From: Aquincola tertiaricarbonis
GTDB taxonomy: Bacteria; Pseudomonadota; Gammaproteobacteria; Burkholderiales; Burkholderiaceae_C
Length of the DNA stretch: 64,000 nt
Reading direction: 5' to 3'
Assembly: GCF_023573145.1 (NCBI RefSeq)
Contig: NZ_CP097636.1
Coordinates: forward strand, 930,001 to 994,000
Positions 9,315 to 19,275 of this stretch are shown here, piece by piece (position 1 is the stretch's first letter; each line of letters begins with the position of its first letter). The position numbers and the translations under genes are program-made. The notes beneath the pieces are model-generated. The model saw nothing but the letters and a program-made list of their open reading frames with translations. It made no database searches and was not told the origin of the DNA.

Positions 9315-12053
9315 TTGAAGAAACGCTCATTGACGGCGCGTGGCCCCGCCTTGTCGGCCGTTGCCGTGGCCGCGCTGCTGTGCGCGGTGGCGCCGGCCAG
9401 CTGGGCGCTGGGCCTGGGCCGTGTGACGGTGCAATCCGCGCTCGGTGAATCGCTGCGCGCCGAGATCGACGTCACCAGCATCTCGCCGGAAGAAGCCGCC
9501 ACGCTGCGCCTGCGCGTCGCCTCGCCCGAGGCCTACCGCGCCGCCGGCGTCGACTACAACCCGGTGCTGCCGGGTACCTCGGTGCAGCTGCTGCGCCGCC
9601 CCGACGGCCGGCCCTACGTGCGCCTGACCAGCGACCGCGCGGTGCAGGAGCCTTTCGTCGACGTGATCCTCGACATCGGCTGGTCCAGCGGCCGCCTGGT
9701 GCGCGAGTACACGATGCTGTTCGACCCGCCGGGCCGTGTGCCGCCGCCGCCCGCGGTGGCCGCCGCACCGGTGCCGCCTGCCATCTCGCCCGCGCCGCTG
9801 CCGCAGGCCACGCCACGGGCGCCCAGCCCGCGCCCGGCGCCGGTGCCGCCGCCGATGGCGCAGGCCCCCGCCGGCGCGCCGATGCCCGCGCCCGCGCTGC
9901 CCGCCACGCCGGCACCTGCCCCGCAGGCCCCTGCGCCGGCCCTGGCCCAGCGCCCGGCCAGCCCGCCGCCGCGGGCGCCGCAGCCGGCGCCCGCGCCCAC
10001 GCGGGGTGGTGAGGCCTACACCGTGCGCCAGGGCGAAACGCTCTACCGCATCGCCAACAACACCCAGCATGCGGGCGTCTCGCTCGACCAGATGCTGGTG
10101 GCGCTGTACCGCAGCAATCCGCAGGCGTTCATGGACGGCAACATGAACCGGCTGCGCGCCGGCGCCGTGCTGAACGTGCCTTCGGCCGACGAGGTGCGCC
10201 AGATCAACGGTGGCGAGGCGCGCCAGGTGATCCAGGCGCAGAGTGCCGATTTCGGCGCCTACCGCCAGCGCCTGGCCGGCGTGGTGCCCACCGTGCGGCC
10301 CGACGAGCCGGCCCGCCAGGCCCGCGGCCAGGTGCAGGCCCAGGTGGACGACCGCAAGCAGGCGGCGGCCGCCGCGCCCGACCGGCTCAAGCTCTCGCAG
10401 GGCTCGGTGCAGGCCTCGGCGCCCGACGCGCGTGCCTCCGGCGACACCCAGCGCCGCGACGATGCCGCCCGCGTGGCCGAACTGGCCCGCAACGTGGAAG
10501 ATTTGAAGCGGCTGCAGGCCGGCGCCACCGGTGGCGCTGCGTTGCCGGGCGCCGCGGGCAGTGCCGCGGCCACCGTGCCGGGCGCAGCCGCCAGCGCCGG
10601 TGCGGGTGCCGGCGTTGGCGTAGGTGCCGGTGCAGCGGCCGGGGCAGGTGCCCTGGCCGGCGCCGGTGCGGCCTCGGCCAACCTGCCGGCCGGCTCTGCG
10701 GTGGCGGGCGCCACGGCCCCCAGCCCGGCGGGCTCGGTGCCGGCTGGCGCCACGGTCGCGGCCGGTGCTTCGGCGCCGCAGGCGGCGGCCTCGGCCGCCG
10801 TGCCGGCGCGCCCGGCCTCGGTGCCGCCGGCCGTCACGCCGCCGCCCACCGAGCAACCCAGTCTGCTGGCCGACAACCCGCTGCTGCTGCCCGGCGGCGC
10901 GCTCATCCTGCTGCTGCTGGGCGGCCTGGGCTACTACCGCTGGCGGCAGAAGAAGCAGGCCGACAGCGGCGAGACTTCGTTCCTGGAAAGCCGGCTGCAG
11001 CCCGATTCCTTCTTCGGCGCCACCGGCGGCCAGCGCATCGACACCCGCGAGGCCACCGGCCATTCGTCGTCGTCGATGACCTATTCGTTGAGCCAGCTCG
11101 ACGCCATCGGCGACGTGGACCCGGTGGCCGAAGCCGACGTCTACCTGGCCTATGGCCGCGACCTGCAGGCCGAGGAAATCCTGAAGGAGGCGATGCGCAG
11201 CGACCCGGGCCGCCTGGCGGTGCGCAGCAAGCTGCTCGAGGTGTACGCCAAGCGGCGCGACACCAAGGGCTACGAGCTGCTGGCCACCCAGCTGTACGCG
11301 ATGACGCGCGGCGAGGGCGAGGACTGGGAAAAGGCGCAGCAGCTGGGCCTGCAGATCGACCCCGACAACCCGCTGTACCAGCCGGGCGGCTCACCGTCGC
11401 CCGCACAGGCCGGTGGCAGCACGATGAACGAGCCGCTGGGCGCCAGCACCATGCCGCAGTCGGTGCTGCCGGCCATGGGCTTTGCCACCACCAGCCCCAG
11501 CCTGGACGCCGACCTGCCGCCGATCAGCTCGCTGGAACTGGACCTCGACCTGGACCAGCCTACGCAGCCGGGCGACCTGACGCCGCTGTCGATGGAGGCC
11601 ACCCGCCCGATCGGCCTGGTGCCTTCGTCGGGCCGCGACGACAACAGCCTCGACTTCGACCTGCCCATGACGGCGCCGCCGTCTGAATTCGCGCAGCCGC
11701 CGTCGTCGGCGGTGAACACCGCGCCGATGGACCTGGACCTGGATTCGATGTCGCTGGACCTCGACCTGCCGCCCGAGCCGGCGCCGACGATCGACCGCCG
11801 CAACACCATGCCGGCCGACCTGGAGTTCGACCTCGACAGCCTGGACGACTTCGGCACCGCCAGCCAGGACACGGCCGCCGCCGACCTGCGCGAAAGCGCC
11901 GACGATCCGCTGCAGCGCAAGTTCGAGCTGGCCGACGAGTTCCGCCAGATCGGCGATGTGGAAGGCGCCCGCGACCTGCTGGAAGAGGTGGTGGCCAAGG
12001 CCGGCGGCCCGCTGAAGGCGCGCGCGCAGCAGCTGCTCGACAGCCTTGAGTGA
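9315..12053 (+). CDS. fimV: FimV/HubP-type polar hub protein
   Basis: About 912 residues. I place the start at TTG 9315 because GGGAGA lies just upstream and the product then opens with a signal peptide (MKKRSLTARG...ASWALGLGRV); a GTG at 9297 is the in-frame alternative. Order: FimV N-terminal domain (GLGRVTVQSALGESLRAEIDVTS), a Pro/Ala-rich linker, a LysM peptidoglycan-binding domain (YTVRQGETLYRIANN, about residues 236-285), a long Ala/Gly/Pro stretch, one membrane helix (LLLPGGALILLLLGGLGYYRW), an acidic cytoplasmic part rich in Asp/Leu repeats with a TPR-like segment, and the conserved C-terminal FimV helix (DLRES...RKFELADEFRQIGDVEGARDLLEEVV). Homologues organise the cell pole and type IV pili/motility. 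Its end overlaps truA by 8 bases. Confidence 0.92.
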   Translation: MKKRSLTARGPALSAVAVAALLCAVAPASWALGLGRVTVQSALGESLRAEIDVTSISPEEAATLRLRVASPEAYRAAGVDYNPVLPGTSVQLLRRPDGRPYVRLTSDRAVQEPFVDVILDIGWSSGRLVREYTMLFDPPGRVPPPPAVAAAPVPPAISPAPLPQATPRAPSPRPAPVPPPMAQAPAGAPMPAPALPATPAPAPQAPAPALAQRPASPPPRAPQPAPAPTRGGEAYTVRQGETLYRIANNTQHAGVSLDQMLVALYRSNPQAFMDGNMNRLRAGAVLNVPSADEVRQINGGEARQVIQAQSADFGAYRQRLAGVVPTVRPDEPARQARGQVQAQVDDRKQAAAAAPDRLKLSQGSVQASAPDARASGDTQRRDDAARVAELARNVEDLKRLQAGATGGAALPGAAGSAAATVPGAAASAGAGAGVGVGAGAAAGAGALAGAGAASANLPAGSAVAGATAPSPAGSVPAGATVAAGASAPQAAASAAVPARPASVPPAVTPPPTEQPSLLADNPLLLPGGALILLLLGGLGYYRWRQKKQADSGETSFLESRLQPDSFFGATGGQRIDTREATGHSSSSMTYSLSQLDAIGDVDPVAEADVYLAYGRDLQAEEILKEAMRSDPGRLAVRSKLLEVYAKRRDTKGYELLATQLYAMTRGEGEDWEKAQQLGLQIDPDNPLYQPGGSPSPAQAGGSTMNEPLGASTMPQSVLPAMGFATTSPSLDADLPPISSLELDLDLDQPTQPGDLTPLSMEATRPIGLVPSSGRDDNSLDFDLPMTAPPSEFAQPPSSAVNTAPMDLDLDSMSLDLDLPPEPAPTIDRRNTMPADLEFDLDSLDDFGTASQDTAAADLRESADDPLQRKFELADEFRQIGDVEGARDLLEEVVAKAGGPLKARAQQLLDSLE

Positions 12054-12852
12054 CGCGCCGACCGCCGGGCGCCGCATCGCGCTCGGCGTGGCCTACCGCG
12101 GCACCGGCTACCGCGGCTGGCAGAGCCAGCCCGATGGCCGCACGGTGCAAGACCACCTGGAGCAGGCGCTCAGCAGCTTTGCCGCGCAGCCGGTGCACAC
12201 CCTGTGCGCCGGCCGCACCGATGCCGGCGTGCATGGCCTCAACCAGGTGGTGCACCTGGACGCGCCGGTGGCGCGCGAGCCGTTTTCCTGGGTGCGCGGC
12301 ACCAACCGCCACCTGCCGTCCGACATCGCGGTGCAGTGGTGCCGCCCGGTGGGCGACGACTTCCATGCCCGCGCCAGCGCCCGCGGCCGTCGCTACCGCT
12401 ACGTGCTGCTCGAGTCGCCGGTGCGGCCGGCGATCGAGAGCGGCCAGTGCGGCTGGGTGTTCCGCCCGCTGGACGGCGAAGCGATGCAGGCGGCCGCGGC
12501 CCACCTGATCGGCGAGCACGACTTCAGCAGCTTCCGCGCGGCCGACTGCCAGGCGCTGTCGCCGGTGAAGACGCTGCGCGGCCTGCAGGTCAGCCGCCGC
12601 GGCGCCTACTGGCGCTTCGATTTCGATGCCAGCGCCTTCGTCTACCACATGGTGCGCAACATCATGGGCTGCCTGCTGCAGGTGGGGCAGGGCCACCGGC
12701 CGCCGGGCTGGATCGCCGAGGTGCTGGCCGCGCGCAGCCGCCAGGCCGCGGCGCCGACCTTCCCGGCAGACGGGCTTTACTTCGTGGGCCCGTACTACGA
12801 TGCGCGGCATGAGATCCCTGACCACACGCCGGCCCAAGACTGGCTGCCCTGA
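12046..12852 (+). CDS. truA: tRNA pseudouridine(38-40) synthase
   Basis: A 268-residue enzyme that makes pseudouridine at positions 38-40 of the anticodon stem-loop. The catalytic aspartate is D59 in GRTDAGVHGLNQVVH. ALGVAYRGTGYRGWQSQP at the N-terminus is typical of TruA. The most likely start is TTG 12046, which overlaps the fimV stop by 8 bases and suggests translational coupling. No ATG is available before the conserved N-terminal strand. The stop is directly followed by the trpF ATG. Confidence 0.95.
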   Translation: MSDAPTAGRRIALGVAYRGTGYRGWQSQPDGRTVQDHLEQALSSFAAQPVHTLCAGRTDAGVHGLNQVVHLDAPVAREPFSWVRGTNRHLPSDIAVQWCRPVGDDFHARASARGRRYRYVLLESPVRPAIESGQCGWVFRPLDGEAMQAAAAHLIGEHDFSSFRAADCQALSPVKTLRGLQVSRRGAYWRFDFDASAFVYHMVRNIMGCLLQVGQGHRPPGWIAEVLAARSRQAAAPTFPADGLYFVGPYYDARHEIPDHTPAQDWLP

Positions 12853-13521
12853 ATGAACCGCACCCGCATCAAGATCTGCGGGCTGACCCGTGAAGAAGAC
12901 GTGGACGCGGCCGTGCAGGCCGGCGCCGACGCCATCGGCCTGGTGATGTACGAGCGCAGCCCGCGCCATGTGACGCCCGAGCGGGCGCGGGCGCTGGCCC
13001 GGCGGCTGCCGGCCTTCGTCACCCCGGTGTGCCTGTTGGTCAATGCCTCGGCCGACCACATCGCGCGTGTGCTCGACGCGGTGCCCAACGCCACGCTGCA
13101 GTTCCATGGCGACGAGACGCCCGAAGCCTGCGATGCACCGGCAAGGCCCTACCTGCGGGCGGCCCGCATCGGCCCCGGGTTCGATTTGTTAGACTTCGCA
13201 GCCCGTTTCCCGGCAGCCCAGGCCATCCTGCTCGACGCTTTCGTCGACGGTTATGGCGGCGGCGGAAAGGTTTTCGATTGGTCCCTCATTCCCGCCGACG
13301 TCCCCGCTCCGGTCGTTTTGTCTGGTGGGTTGAGTCCTGCAAACGTGATCGATGGGGTGCTGCGCATCCGGCCCTCGGCCGTTGATGTGAGCTCCGGCGT
13401 CGAGGTCAGCAAGGGCATCAAGGATGCCGAGCTGATCCGCCGGTTCTGTGATGCGGTGAGGCAGGCCGATGCGCAGATGGCGCAGCAGGCCGCTGCAGCC
13501 GCCCACCACCCCGAACACTGA
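12853..13521 (+). CDS. trpF: Phosphoribosylanthranilate isomerase
   Basis: A 222-residue (beta/alpha)8 enzyme of tryptophan synthesis, converting N-(5-phosphoribosyl)anthranilate to its carboxyphenylamino-deoxyribulose form. The general base is C9 in KICGLT, and the general acid D128 in [30 protein letters not shown] is the phosphate-binding region. The ATG abuts the truA stop. trpB follows after 5 bases. trpC, trpD and trpE are absent here, as expected where the trp genes are split into two loci. Confidence 0.97.
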   Translation: MNRTRIKICGLTREEDVDAAVQAGADAIGLVMYERSPRHVTPERARALARRLPAFVTPVCLLVNASADHIARVLDAVPNATLQFHGDETPEACDAPARPYLRAARIGPGFDLLDFAARFPAAQAILLDAFVDGYGGGGKVFDWSLIPADVPAPVVLSGGLSPANVIDGVLRIRPSAVDVSSGVEVSKGIKDAELIRRFCDAVRQADAQMAQQAAAAAHHPEH

Positions 13522-13526
13522 TTGCC

Positions 13527-14756
13527 ATGACCACTTCCAGCTATGCACAGCCCGATGCCCAGGGGCATTTCGGGCCCTACGGCGGCACCTTCGTCGCCGA
13601 GACGCTGATCCACGCGCTCGACGAACTGAAAGAGGCCTACGCCCACTACGCGAAGGACCCCGAGTTCCGCCGCGAATTCGAGTACGAGCTCAAGCACTTC
13701 GTCGGCCGGCCCAGCCCGATCTACCACGCGGCGCGCCTGTCGCGCGAGCTGGGCGGCGCGCAGATCTACCTCAAGCGCGAGGACCTGAACCACACCGGCG
13801 CCCACAAGGTGAACAACACCATCGGCCAGGCGCTGCTGGCCAGGCGCATGGGCAAGCCGCGCGTGATCGCCGAGACCGGCGCCGGCCAGCACGGCGTGGC
13901 CACCGCCACCATCTGCGCCCGCTACGGCATGGAATGCGTGGTGTACATGGGCAGCGAAGACGTCAAGCGCCAGTCGCCCAACGTCTACCGCATGCACCTG
14001 CTGGGCGCCAAGGTGGTGCCGGTGGAAAGCGGCAGCAAGACGCTGAAGGACGCGCTGAACGAGGCGCTGCGCGACTGGGTCACCAACGTCGAGAACACCT
14101 TCTACATCATCGGCACCGTGGCCGGCCCGCACCCGTACCCGATGATGGTGCGCGACTTCCAGCGCGTGATCGGCGACGAGTGCCTGGTGCAGATGCCCGA
14201 GATGCTGGGCCCGCAGCGCCAGCCCGACGCGGTGATCGCCTGCGTGGGCGGCGGCAGCAATGCCATGGGCATCTTCTACCCCTACATCCCGCACGCCGGC
14301 ACGCGGCTGATCGGCGTCGAAGCCGCCGGCCACGGCCTGGACAGCGGCAAGCATGCGGCCAGCCTGTCGGCCGGCACGCCCGGCGTGCTGCACGGCAACC
14401 GCACCTACCTGCTGCAGGACGCCAACGGCCAGATCATCGAGACGCATTCGGTCTCGGCCGGCCTGGACTACCCCGGCGTGGGCCCCGAGCACGCCTACCT
14501 GAAGGACATCAACCGCGCGGAGTACGTCGGCATCACCGACGACGAGGCGATGGCGGCTTTTCACCGGCTGTGCCGCATCGAAGGCATCATCCCCGCACTG
14601 GAGTCCAGCCATGCGGTGGCCCAGGCCATCAAGATGGCGCCCACGATGCGGCCCGACCAGAGCCTGCTGGTCAACCTCAGCGGCCGGGGCGACAAGGACA
14701 TCAACACCGTGGCCGAACTCTCCGGCGTCTCGCTGATGAAGGGCTCGCTGTCATGA
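13527..14756 (+). CDS. trpB: Tryptophan synthase beta chain
   Basis: A 409-residue PLP enzyme joining indole and serine to give tryptophan. The PLP lysine is K94 in [32 protein letters not shown] binds the PLP phosphate, and [13 protein letters not shown] is the indole/serine site loop. It overlaps trpA by ATGA at 14753-14756, the usual coupling for the alpha2-beta2 complex. Confidence 0.98.
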   Translation: MTTSSYAQPDAQGHFGPYGGTFVAETLIHALDELKEAYAHYAKDPEFRREFEYELKHFVGRPSPIYHAARLSRELGGAQIYLKREDLNHTGAHKVNNTIGQALLARRMGKPRVIAETGAGQHGVATATICARYGMECVVYMGSEDVKRQSPNVYRMHLLGAKVVPVESGSKTLKDALNEALRDWVTNVENTFYIIGTVAGPHPYPMMVRDFQRVIGDECLVQMPEMLGPQRQPDAVIACVGGGSNAMGIFYPYIPHAGTRLIGVEAAGHGLDSGKHAASLSAGTPGVLHGNRTYLLQDANGQIIETHSVSAGLDYPGVGPEHAYLKDINRAEYVGITDDEAMAAFHRLCRIEGIIPALESSHAVAQAIKMAPTMRPDQSLLVNLSGRGDKDINTVAELSGVSLMKGSLS

Positions 14757-15562
14757 GCCGCATCGCCGCCACCTTCGCCGCGCTCAAGGCCCAGGCCCGC
14801 AAGGCGCTCATTCCCTACGTCACCACCGGCGACCCGTACGCCGACGTCACGCCCGAGCTGATGCTGGCGCTGGCCGGCGCCGGTGCCGACGTCATCGAGC
14901 TGGGCGTGCCGTTCTCCGACCCGATGGCCGACGGCCCGGTGATCCAGCAGGCCTCCGAGCGCGCGCTGGCCAAGGGCATCGGCCTGCCGCAGGTGCTGGC
15001 CGCCGTGCGCGCCTTCCGCGAGCGCAACACCACCACGCCGGTGGTGCTGATGGGCTATGCCAACCCGGTCGAGCGCTATGGCGTCGAGCGCTTCGTCACC
15101 GACGCGGCGCAGGCCGGCGTCGACGGCGTGCTGATCGTCGACTACCCGCCCGAGGAGTGCGAAGCCTTCGCCGCGCTGCTGCGCAAGGTGAACCTCGACC
15201 CCATCTTCCTGCTGGCGCCCACTTCCACCGAGGCGCGCATGAAGAGCGTGGGCCGCATCGCCAGCGGCTATGTGTACTACGTGTCCCTGAAGGGCGTGAC
15301 CGGCGCCGGCCACCTCGACACCGCCGCGGTGGCAGAGATGGTGCCGCGCATCCAGGCCCATGTGAAGGTGCCGGTGGGCGTGGGCTTCGGCATCCGCGAC
15401 GCCGCCACCGCACAGGCCGTGGCCCGCGTGTCCGATGCGGTGGTCATCGGCTCGCGCCTCGTCCAGATCCTCGAAACCCAGTCCCGCGACCAGGTCGCCC
15501 CGGCGGCGGCGGCGTTCATCGCCGAAATCCGCGCCGCGCTAGACGAAGGAGTGTCCTCATGA
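14753..15562 (+). CDS. trpA: Tryptophan synthase alpha chain
   Basis: A 269-residue TIM-barrel subunit that cleaves indole-3-glycerol phosphate and channels indole to TrpB. Both catalytic acids are at the classical positions: E49 in [12 protein letters not shown] and D60 in PMADGPVIQ. Phosphate-binding blocks GVTGAG and GVGFGIRD are also present. ATG 14753 overlaps the trpB stop, and its own stop overlaps the accD ATG by four bases. Confidence 0.98.
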   Translation: MSRIAATFAALKAQARKALIPYVTTGDPYADVTPELMLALAGAGADVIELGVPFSDPMADGPVIQQASERALAKGIGLPQVLAAVRAFRERNTTTPVVLMGYANPVERYGVERFVTDAAQAGVDGVLIVDYPPEECEAFAALLRKVNLDPIFLLAPTSTEARMKSVGRIASGYVYYVSLKGVTGAGHLDTAAVAEMVPRIQAHVKVPVGVGFGIRDAATAQAVARVSDAVVIGSRLVQILETQSRDQVAPAAAAFIAEIRAALDEGVSS

Positions 15563-16431
15563 GTTGGCTTGAAAAGCTGCTGCCGCCCAAGATCCAGCCC
15601 ACCGACCCGAACGAGCGCCGCACGGTGCCCGAGGGCCTGTGGATCAAGTGCCCCTCCTGCGAGACGGTGCTCTACAAGACCGACCTGGAGCAGAACGTCA
15701 ACGTCTGCCCCAAGTGCAGCCACCACCACCGCATCGGCGCCCGCCAGCGGCTGGACGCCTTCCTCGACCCCGAGGGCCGCTACGAGATCGGCCACGAGGT
15801 GCTGCCGGTCGACGCGCTGAAGTTCAAGGACAGCAAGAAGTACCCCGAGCGGCTGAAGGACGCGCTGGAAACCACCGGCGAGACCGATGCGCTGGTGGTG
15901 GTGGGCGGCGCGGTGCACACCGTGCCGCTGGTGGCCGCCTGCTTCGAGTTCGACTTCATGGGCGGCTCCATGGGCTCGGTGGTGGGTGAGCGCTTCGTGC
16001 GCGGCGTGGAAGCCGCGGTCGAGCAGCGCGTGCCCTTCGTCTGCTTCACCGCCACCGGCGGCGCCCGCATGCAGGAAGGCCTGCTGAGCCTGATGCAGAT
16101 GGCCAAGACCAATGCTGCGCTCACCCGGCTGGCCAAGGCCCGGCTGCCCTACATCAGCGTGCTCACCGACCCCACCATGGGCGGCGTGTCGGCCAGCTTC
16201 GCCTTCATGGGCGACGTGGTGATGGCCGAGCCCAAGGCGCTGATCGGCTTTGCCGGCCCGCGCGTGATCGAGAACACCGTGCGCGAGAAGCTGCCCGAAG
16301 GCTTCCAGCGCTCGGAATTCCTGGTGCAAAAGGGCGCGATCGACATGATCGTGGACCGCCGCCAGCTGCGCGCCACCATTGCCAGCGCGCTGAGCATGCT
16401 GCAGCGCCAAAGCGCCGACGCTGTGGCCTGA
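15559..16431 (+). CDS. accD: Acetyl-CoA carboxylase carboxyltransferase beta subunit
   Basis: A 290-residue subunit that, with AccA, moves the carboxyl group from biotin to acetyl-CoA in fatty-acid synthesis. An N-terminal zinc ribbon has C31, C34, C50 and C53. The crotonase-fold carboxyltransferase domain follows, with [12 protein letters not shown] and [23 protein letters not shown] ribosome site lies ahead of ATG 15559, which overlaps the trpA stop. Linkage of accD to trpBA and folC is conserved in many proteobacteria. Confidence 0.97.
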   Translation: MSWLEKLLPPKIQPTDPNERRTVPEGLWIKCPSCETVLYKTDLEQNVNVCPKCSHHHRIGARQRLDAFLDPEGRYEIGHEVLPVDALKFKDSKKYPERLKDALETTGETDALVVVGGAVHTVPLVAACFEFDFMGGSMGSVVGERFVRGVEAAVEQRVPFVCFTATGGARMQEGLLSLMQMAKTNAALTRLAKARLPYISVLTDPTMGGVSASFAFMGDVVMAEPKALIGFAGPRVIENTVREKLPEGFQRSEFLVQKGAIDMIVDRRQLRATIASALSMLQRQSADAVA

Positions 16432-16440
16432 AGCGCCAGC

Positions 16441-16460
16441 GCAGGGTCGCCCGACCCTGC
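16441..16460. other. Hairpin between accD and folC
   Basis: GCAGGGTC and GACCCTGC form an 8-bp perfect stem with a 4-base loop, 9 bases after the accD stop. No T-tract follows, so it is unlikely to be a full intrinsic terminator. It may cap or protect the upstream message. Confidence 0.5.
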
Positions 16461-16499
16461 GGCGCAGCGTCTTCGGCCGGCGCGCTACCATGCGCGCCC

Positions 16500-17801
16500 A
16501 TGCTGACGACGCCCCCCCGCTCGCTCGCCGACTGGCTGGCCCACTGCGAGCGCCTGCACCCCAAGAACATCGACATGACGCTGGACCGCGTGCGCGCGGT
16601 CGCCCAGCGCCTGGGCATCCGTTTCAGCGTGCCCGTGATCACCGTGGCCGGCACCAACGGCAAGGGCTCCACCTGCGCCATGCTGGAAGCGATTGCCCAG
16701 TGCGCCGGCTACCGCGTGGGGCTGTACATCAAGCCGCACCTGGTGCACTTCGAGGAGCGCTGCCGCATCAATGGCCGCATGGCCGACGAGGCCACGCTGC
16801 TGCCGCACTTCGAGGCCGTGGAAGCCGCCCGCGGCGACACCACGCTGAGCTACTTCGAGTTCACCATGCTGGCCATCCTGCGCACCTTCATGCATGCGCC
16901 GCTGGACCTGGTGATCCTGGAAGTGGGCCTGGGCGGCCGGCTGGACGCGGTGAACATCATCGACACCGATTGCGCGGTGATCACCAGCATCGACCTCGAC
17001 CACACCGAGTGGCTGGGCCCGACGCGTGAAGACATCGGCCGCGAGAAGGCGCACATCATGCGGCCGGGCAAGCCGGCCATCGTCAGCGACCCGGTGCCGC
17101 CGCAGACGGTGATCGACCATGCGCAGGCCATCGGCGCCGACCTCTGGCTGGCGGGCCGCGATTTCCGCCACAGCGGCGACCGCCAGCAGTGGCAATGGGC
17201 CGGCCGCCAGCGGCGCTTCAGCGCGCTGGCCTACCCGGCGCTGCGTGGCGCCAACCAGCTGCTCAATGCCGCCGGTGCGCTGGCGGTGTTCGAGGCGCTT
17301 TACCAGCAGCTGCCCATCACCGCGCAGGCGGTGCGCCAGGGGCTGGCGCTGGTGGATCTGCCGGGCCGTTTCCAGATCGTGCCCGGCCAGCCGACGCTGG
17401 TGCTGGACGTGGCGCACAACGCGCAATCGGTGGCGGCGCTGGCGCTCAACCTCGACCAGATGGGCTTCTTCCCGCGCACGCATGCGGTGTTCGGTGCCAT
17501 GCGCGACAAGGACCTGCCCGCGCTGCTGGCCAAGCTCTCGCCGCTGGTGGACCACTGGCACCTGTGCAACCTGGACACCGCCCGCGCCGCCACGGCCGAC
17601 GAGCTGGCCGCCGCGGTGCAGGCCATGCCGCGCCAGCAGCCGGTGACGGTGCAGACGCACGCCGATCCGGCGGCCGCACTGGCGGCTGCGGTGGCTGCCG
17701 CAGACCCGGCTGATAGAATCGTGGTCTTCGGTTCTTTCTACACCGTAGGCGGCGTGCTGAAGGACGGTTTGCCGCGGCTGAGCGCCAAGCACACGGGTTG
17801 A
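16500..17801 (+). CDS. folC: Bifunctional folylpolyglutamate / dihydrofolate synthase
   Basis: A 433-residue Mur-ligase-like enzyme that adds glutamate to dihydropteroate and to folates. The P-loop GTNGKGST spans residues 51-58. YIKPHLVHFEERCRING is the folate/omega-loop region, and LDVAHNAQSV lies in the C-terminal ligase domain. It starts at ATG 16500 with little ribosome-site signal. After it comes a short direct repeat (GGTTGACTCC twice, about 17795-17820) and then the SPOR gene. Confidence 0.95.
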   Translation: MLTTPPRSLADWLAHCERLHPKNIDMTLDRVRAVAQRLGIRFSVPVITVAGTNGKGSTCAMLEAIAQCAGYRVGLYIKPHLVHFEERCRINGRMADEATLLPHFEAVEAARGDTTLSYFEFTMLAILRTFMHAPLDLVILEVGLGGRLDAVNIIDTDCAVITSIDLDHTEWLGPTREDIGREKAHIMRPGKPAIVSDPVPPQTVIDHAQAIGADLWLAGRDFRHSGDRQQWQWAGRQRRFSALAYPALRGANQLLNAAGALAVFEALYQQLPITAQAVRQGLALVDLPGRFQIVPGQPTLVLDVAHNAQSVAALALNLDQMGFFPRTHAVFGAMRDKDLPALLAKLSPLVDHWHLCNLDTARAATADELAAAVQAMPRQQPVTVQTHADPAAALAAAVAAADPADRIVVFGSFYTVGGVLKDGLPRLSAKHTG

Positions 17802-17890
17802 CTCCCAGGGGTTGACTCCACGGCCGGCAGCCTTGCCCAGGCCGGGGCCGCCCGGCCAGCCCTTCCGATCGCCCCGACCCCTTCCCACGC

Positions 17891-18739
17891 ATGGGCCTGC
17901 TGTCCTTCTTCAAGCGCCAACCTTCCGCAGCCCGCGAGCCCGCCGATCCGGCCGAGGCCGTCCAGCGGGCCCGCACCGTCGCCCGCCGGCGGCTCATCGG
18001 CGCCGTGGTGCTGCTGGGCGTGGGCGTCATCGGCTTCCCGATGCTGTTCGAGACCCAGCCGCGGCCGATCCCGGTGGACATCCCGATCGAGATCCCGCGC
18101 AAGGAAAGCGCCGCTCCGCTGGAAGTGCCGCCCGCCCGCAGCGCCCAGCGCAGCCAGCCGCCTGCCGAAGAGGTGCTGACCGAGAAGGCTGGCGAAGCCG
18201 GCCGCGAGGTGCCGCCGCCGGCCGCTACGCCCGCGCCGGCGCAGGCCGCCGCGGCGGCCTCGGAGGCCGACAAGCGCCATGCCGCCGACAAGCGTGAGGC
18301 TGACAAGAAGGAAGCCGAGCGCCGCGAAGTCGAGAAACAGCGCGAGGCCGAACGCCGTGAGCTTGCAGAGAAGGCCGCCGAAAAACGCGAGCGCGAGCGC
18401 GCCGCTGCCGAGCAGGCCGCCAAGGCCGCTGCGGCTGCAGCCGCCAAGCCCAAGGACGACACCCAGCGTGCCCGCGCCCTGCTGGAAGGCAAGGCCTCGG
18501 AGCCGACTGCCGGCCGCTTCGTTGTGCAGGTGGGCGCCTTCGCCGATGCTGATGCAGTGCGCGAAGCCCGCGCCAAGGTCGAGAAGCTGGGCCTGAAGAC
18601 CTACACCCAGGTGGTGGAGACCAGCGGCGGCAAGCGCACCCGGGTGCGCGTGGGCCCCTTCAGCACCCGCGACGAAGCCGACAAGGCCTCTTCCAAGATG
18701 CGTTCCGCCGGCCTGGCGCCGGCCGTGCTCACCCTGTGA
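17891..18739 (+). CDS. SPOR-domain membrane protein (DedD-like)
   Basis: A 282-residue protein anchored in the inner membrane. Order: short cytoplasmic head (MGLLSFFKRQPSAAREP), one membrane helix (RLIGAVVLLGVGVIGFPMLF, about residues 35-54), a Pro/Ala linker, a highly charged coiled-coil stretch of Lys/Glu/Arg/Ala (about 120-190), and a C-terminal SPOR domain (GRFVVQVGAFADADAVREAR...TRVRVGPFSTRDEADKA). SPOR domains bind denuded septal peptidoglycan, so a role in cell division is likely. The position between folC and cvpA is that of dedD in E. coli. Confidence 0.88.
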   Translation: MGLLSFFKRQPSAAREPADPAEAVQRARTVARRRLIGAVVLLGVGVIGFPMLFETQPRPIPVDIPIEIPRKESAAPLEVPPARSAQRSQPPAEEVLTEKAGEAGREVPPPAATPAPAQAAAAASEADKRHAADKREADKKEAERREVEKQREAERRELAEKAAEKRERERAAAEQAAKAAAAAAAKPKDDTQRARALLEGKASEPTAGRFVVQVGAFADADAVREARAKVEKLGLKTYTQVVETSGGKRTRVRVGPFSTRDEADKASSKMRSAGLAPAVLTL

Positions 18740-18749
18740 CGGGCGGGCC

Positions 18750-19265
18750 ATGACGCCGGTGGAAGTCGCCTCCTCGCTCGGCTGGGTCGATCTGGCCCTG
18801 CTGGTAGTGCTGGCCGTCTCCGTCATCGTCGGGCTGTGGCGGGGCTTGATTTTCGAGGTCTTGTCCCTCATAGGTTGGGTGGTGGCCTACATCGCGGCGC
18901 AGGCCTTCACCCCCTCGGTGGCGGCCCACCTGCCGCTGGGCGAACCGGAGAGCATGGTCAATTACGGTGCGGCGTTTGCACTCACCTTCGTGCTGGCCTT
19001 GATGCTGTGGAGCCTGCTGGCCCGGCTGGTCAGCCTGCTGGTGAAGGCCACGCCCCTGAGTTTCGTGGACCGCGTGCTGGGCGCGGGTTTCGGGCTGTTG
19101 CGCGGCGGCGTGCTGCTGCTGGCGCTGGCCACGGTGATTGCATTCACGCCTGCGGCCGCCTCGGCGCAGTGGCAGGAATCTCGAGGTGCGGCATGGCTCG
19201 GTGCCATGTTGCAGGAACTCAAGCCGGTGTTGCCGGTGAACGTGGCCCGGCACCTTCCGGGCTGA
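18750..19265 (+). CDS. cvpA: CvpA family membrane protein
   Basis: A 171-residue protein with four predicted membrane helices (VDLALLVVLAVSVIVGLWRGL, LSLIGWVVAYIAAQAF, ALTFVLALMLWSLLARLV, LLRGGVLLLALATVIAF). It matches CvpA, named from colicin V production in E. coli and linked to envelope stress tolerance. It lies 10 bases before purF, the same cvpA-purF pairing as in E. coli. Confidence 0.92.
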   Translation: MTPVEVASSLGWVDLALLVVLAVSVIVGLWRGLIFEVLSLIGWVVAYIAAQAFTPSVAAHLPLGEPESMVNYGAAFALTFVLALMLWSLLARLVSLLVKATPLSFVDRVLGAGFGLLRGGVLLLALATVIAFTPAAASAQWQESRGAAWLGAMLQELKPVLPVNVARHLPG

Positions 19266-19275
19266 AGGAAACATC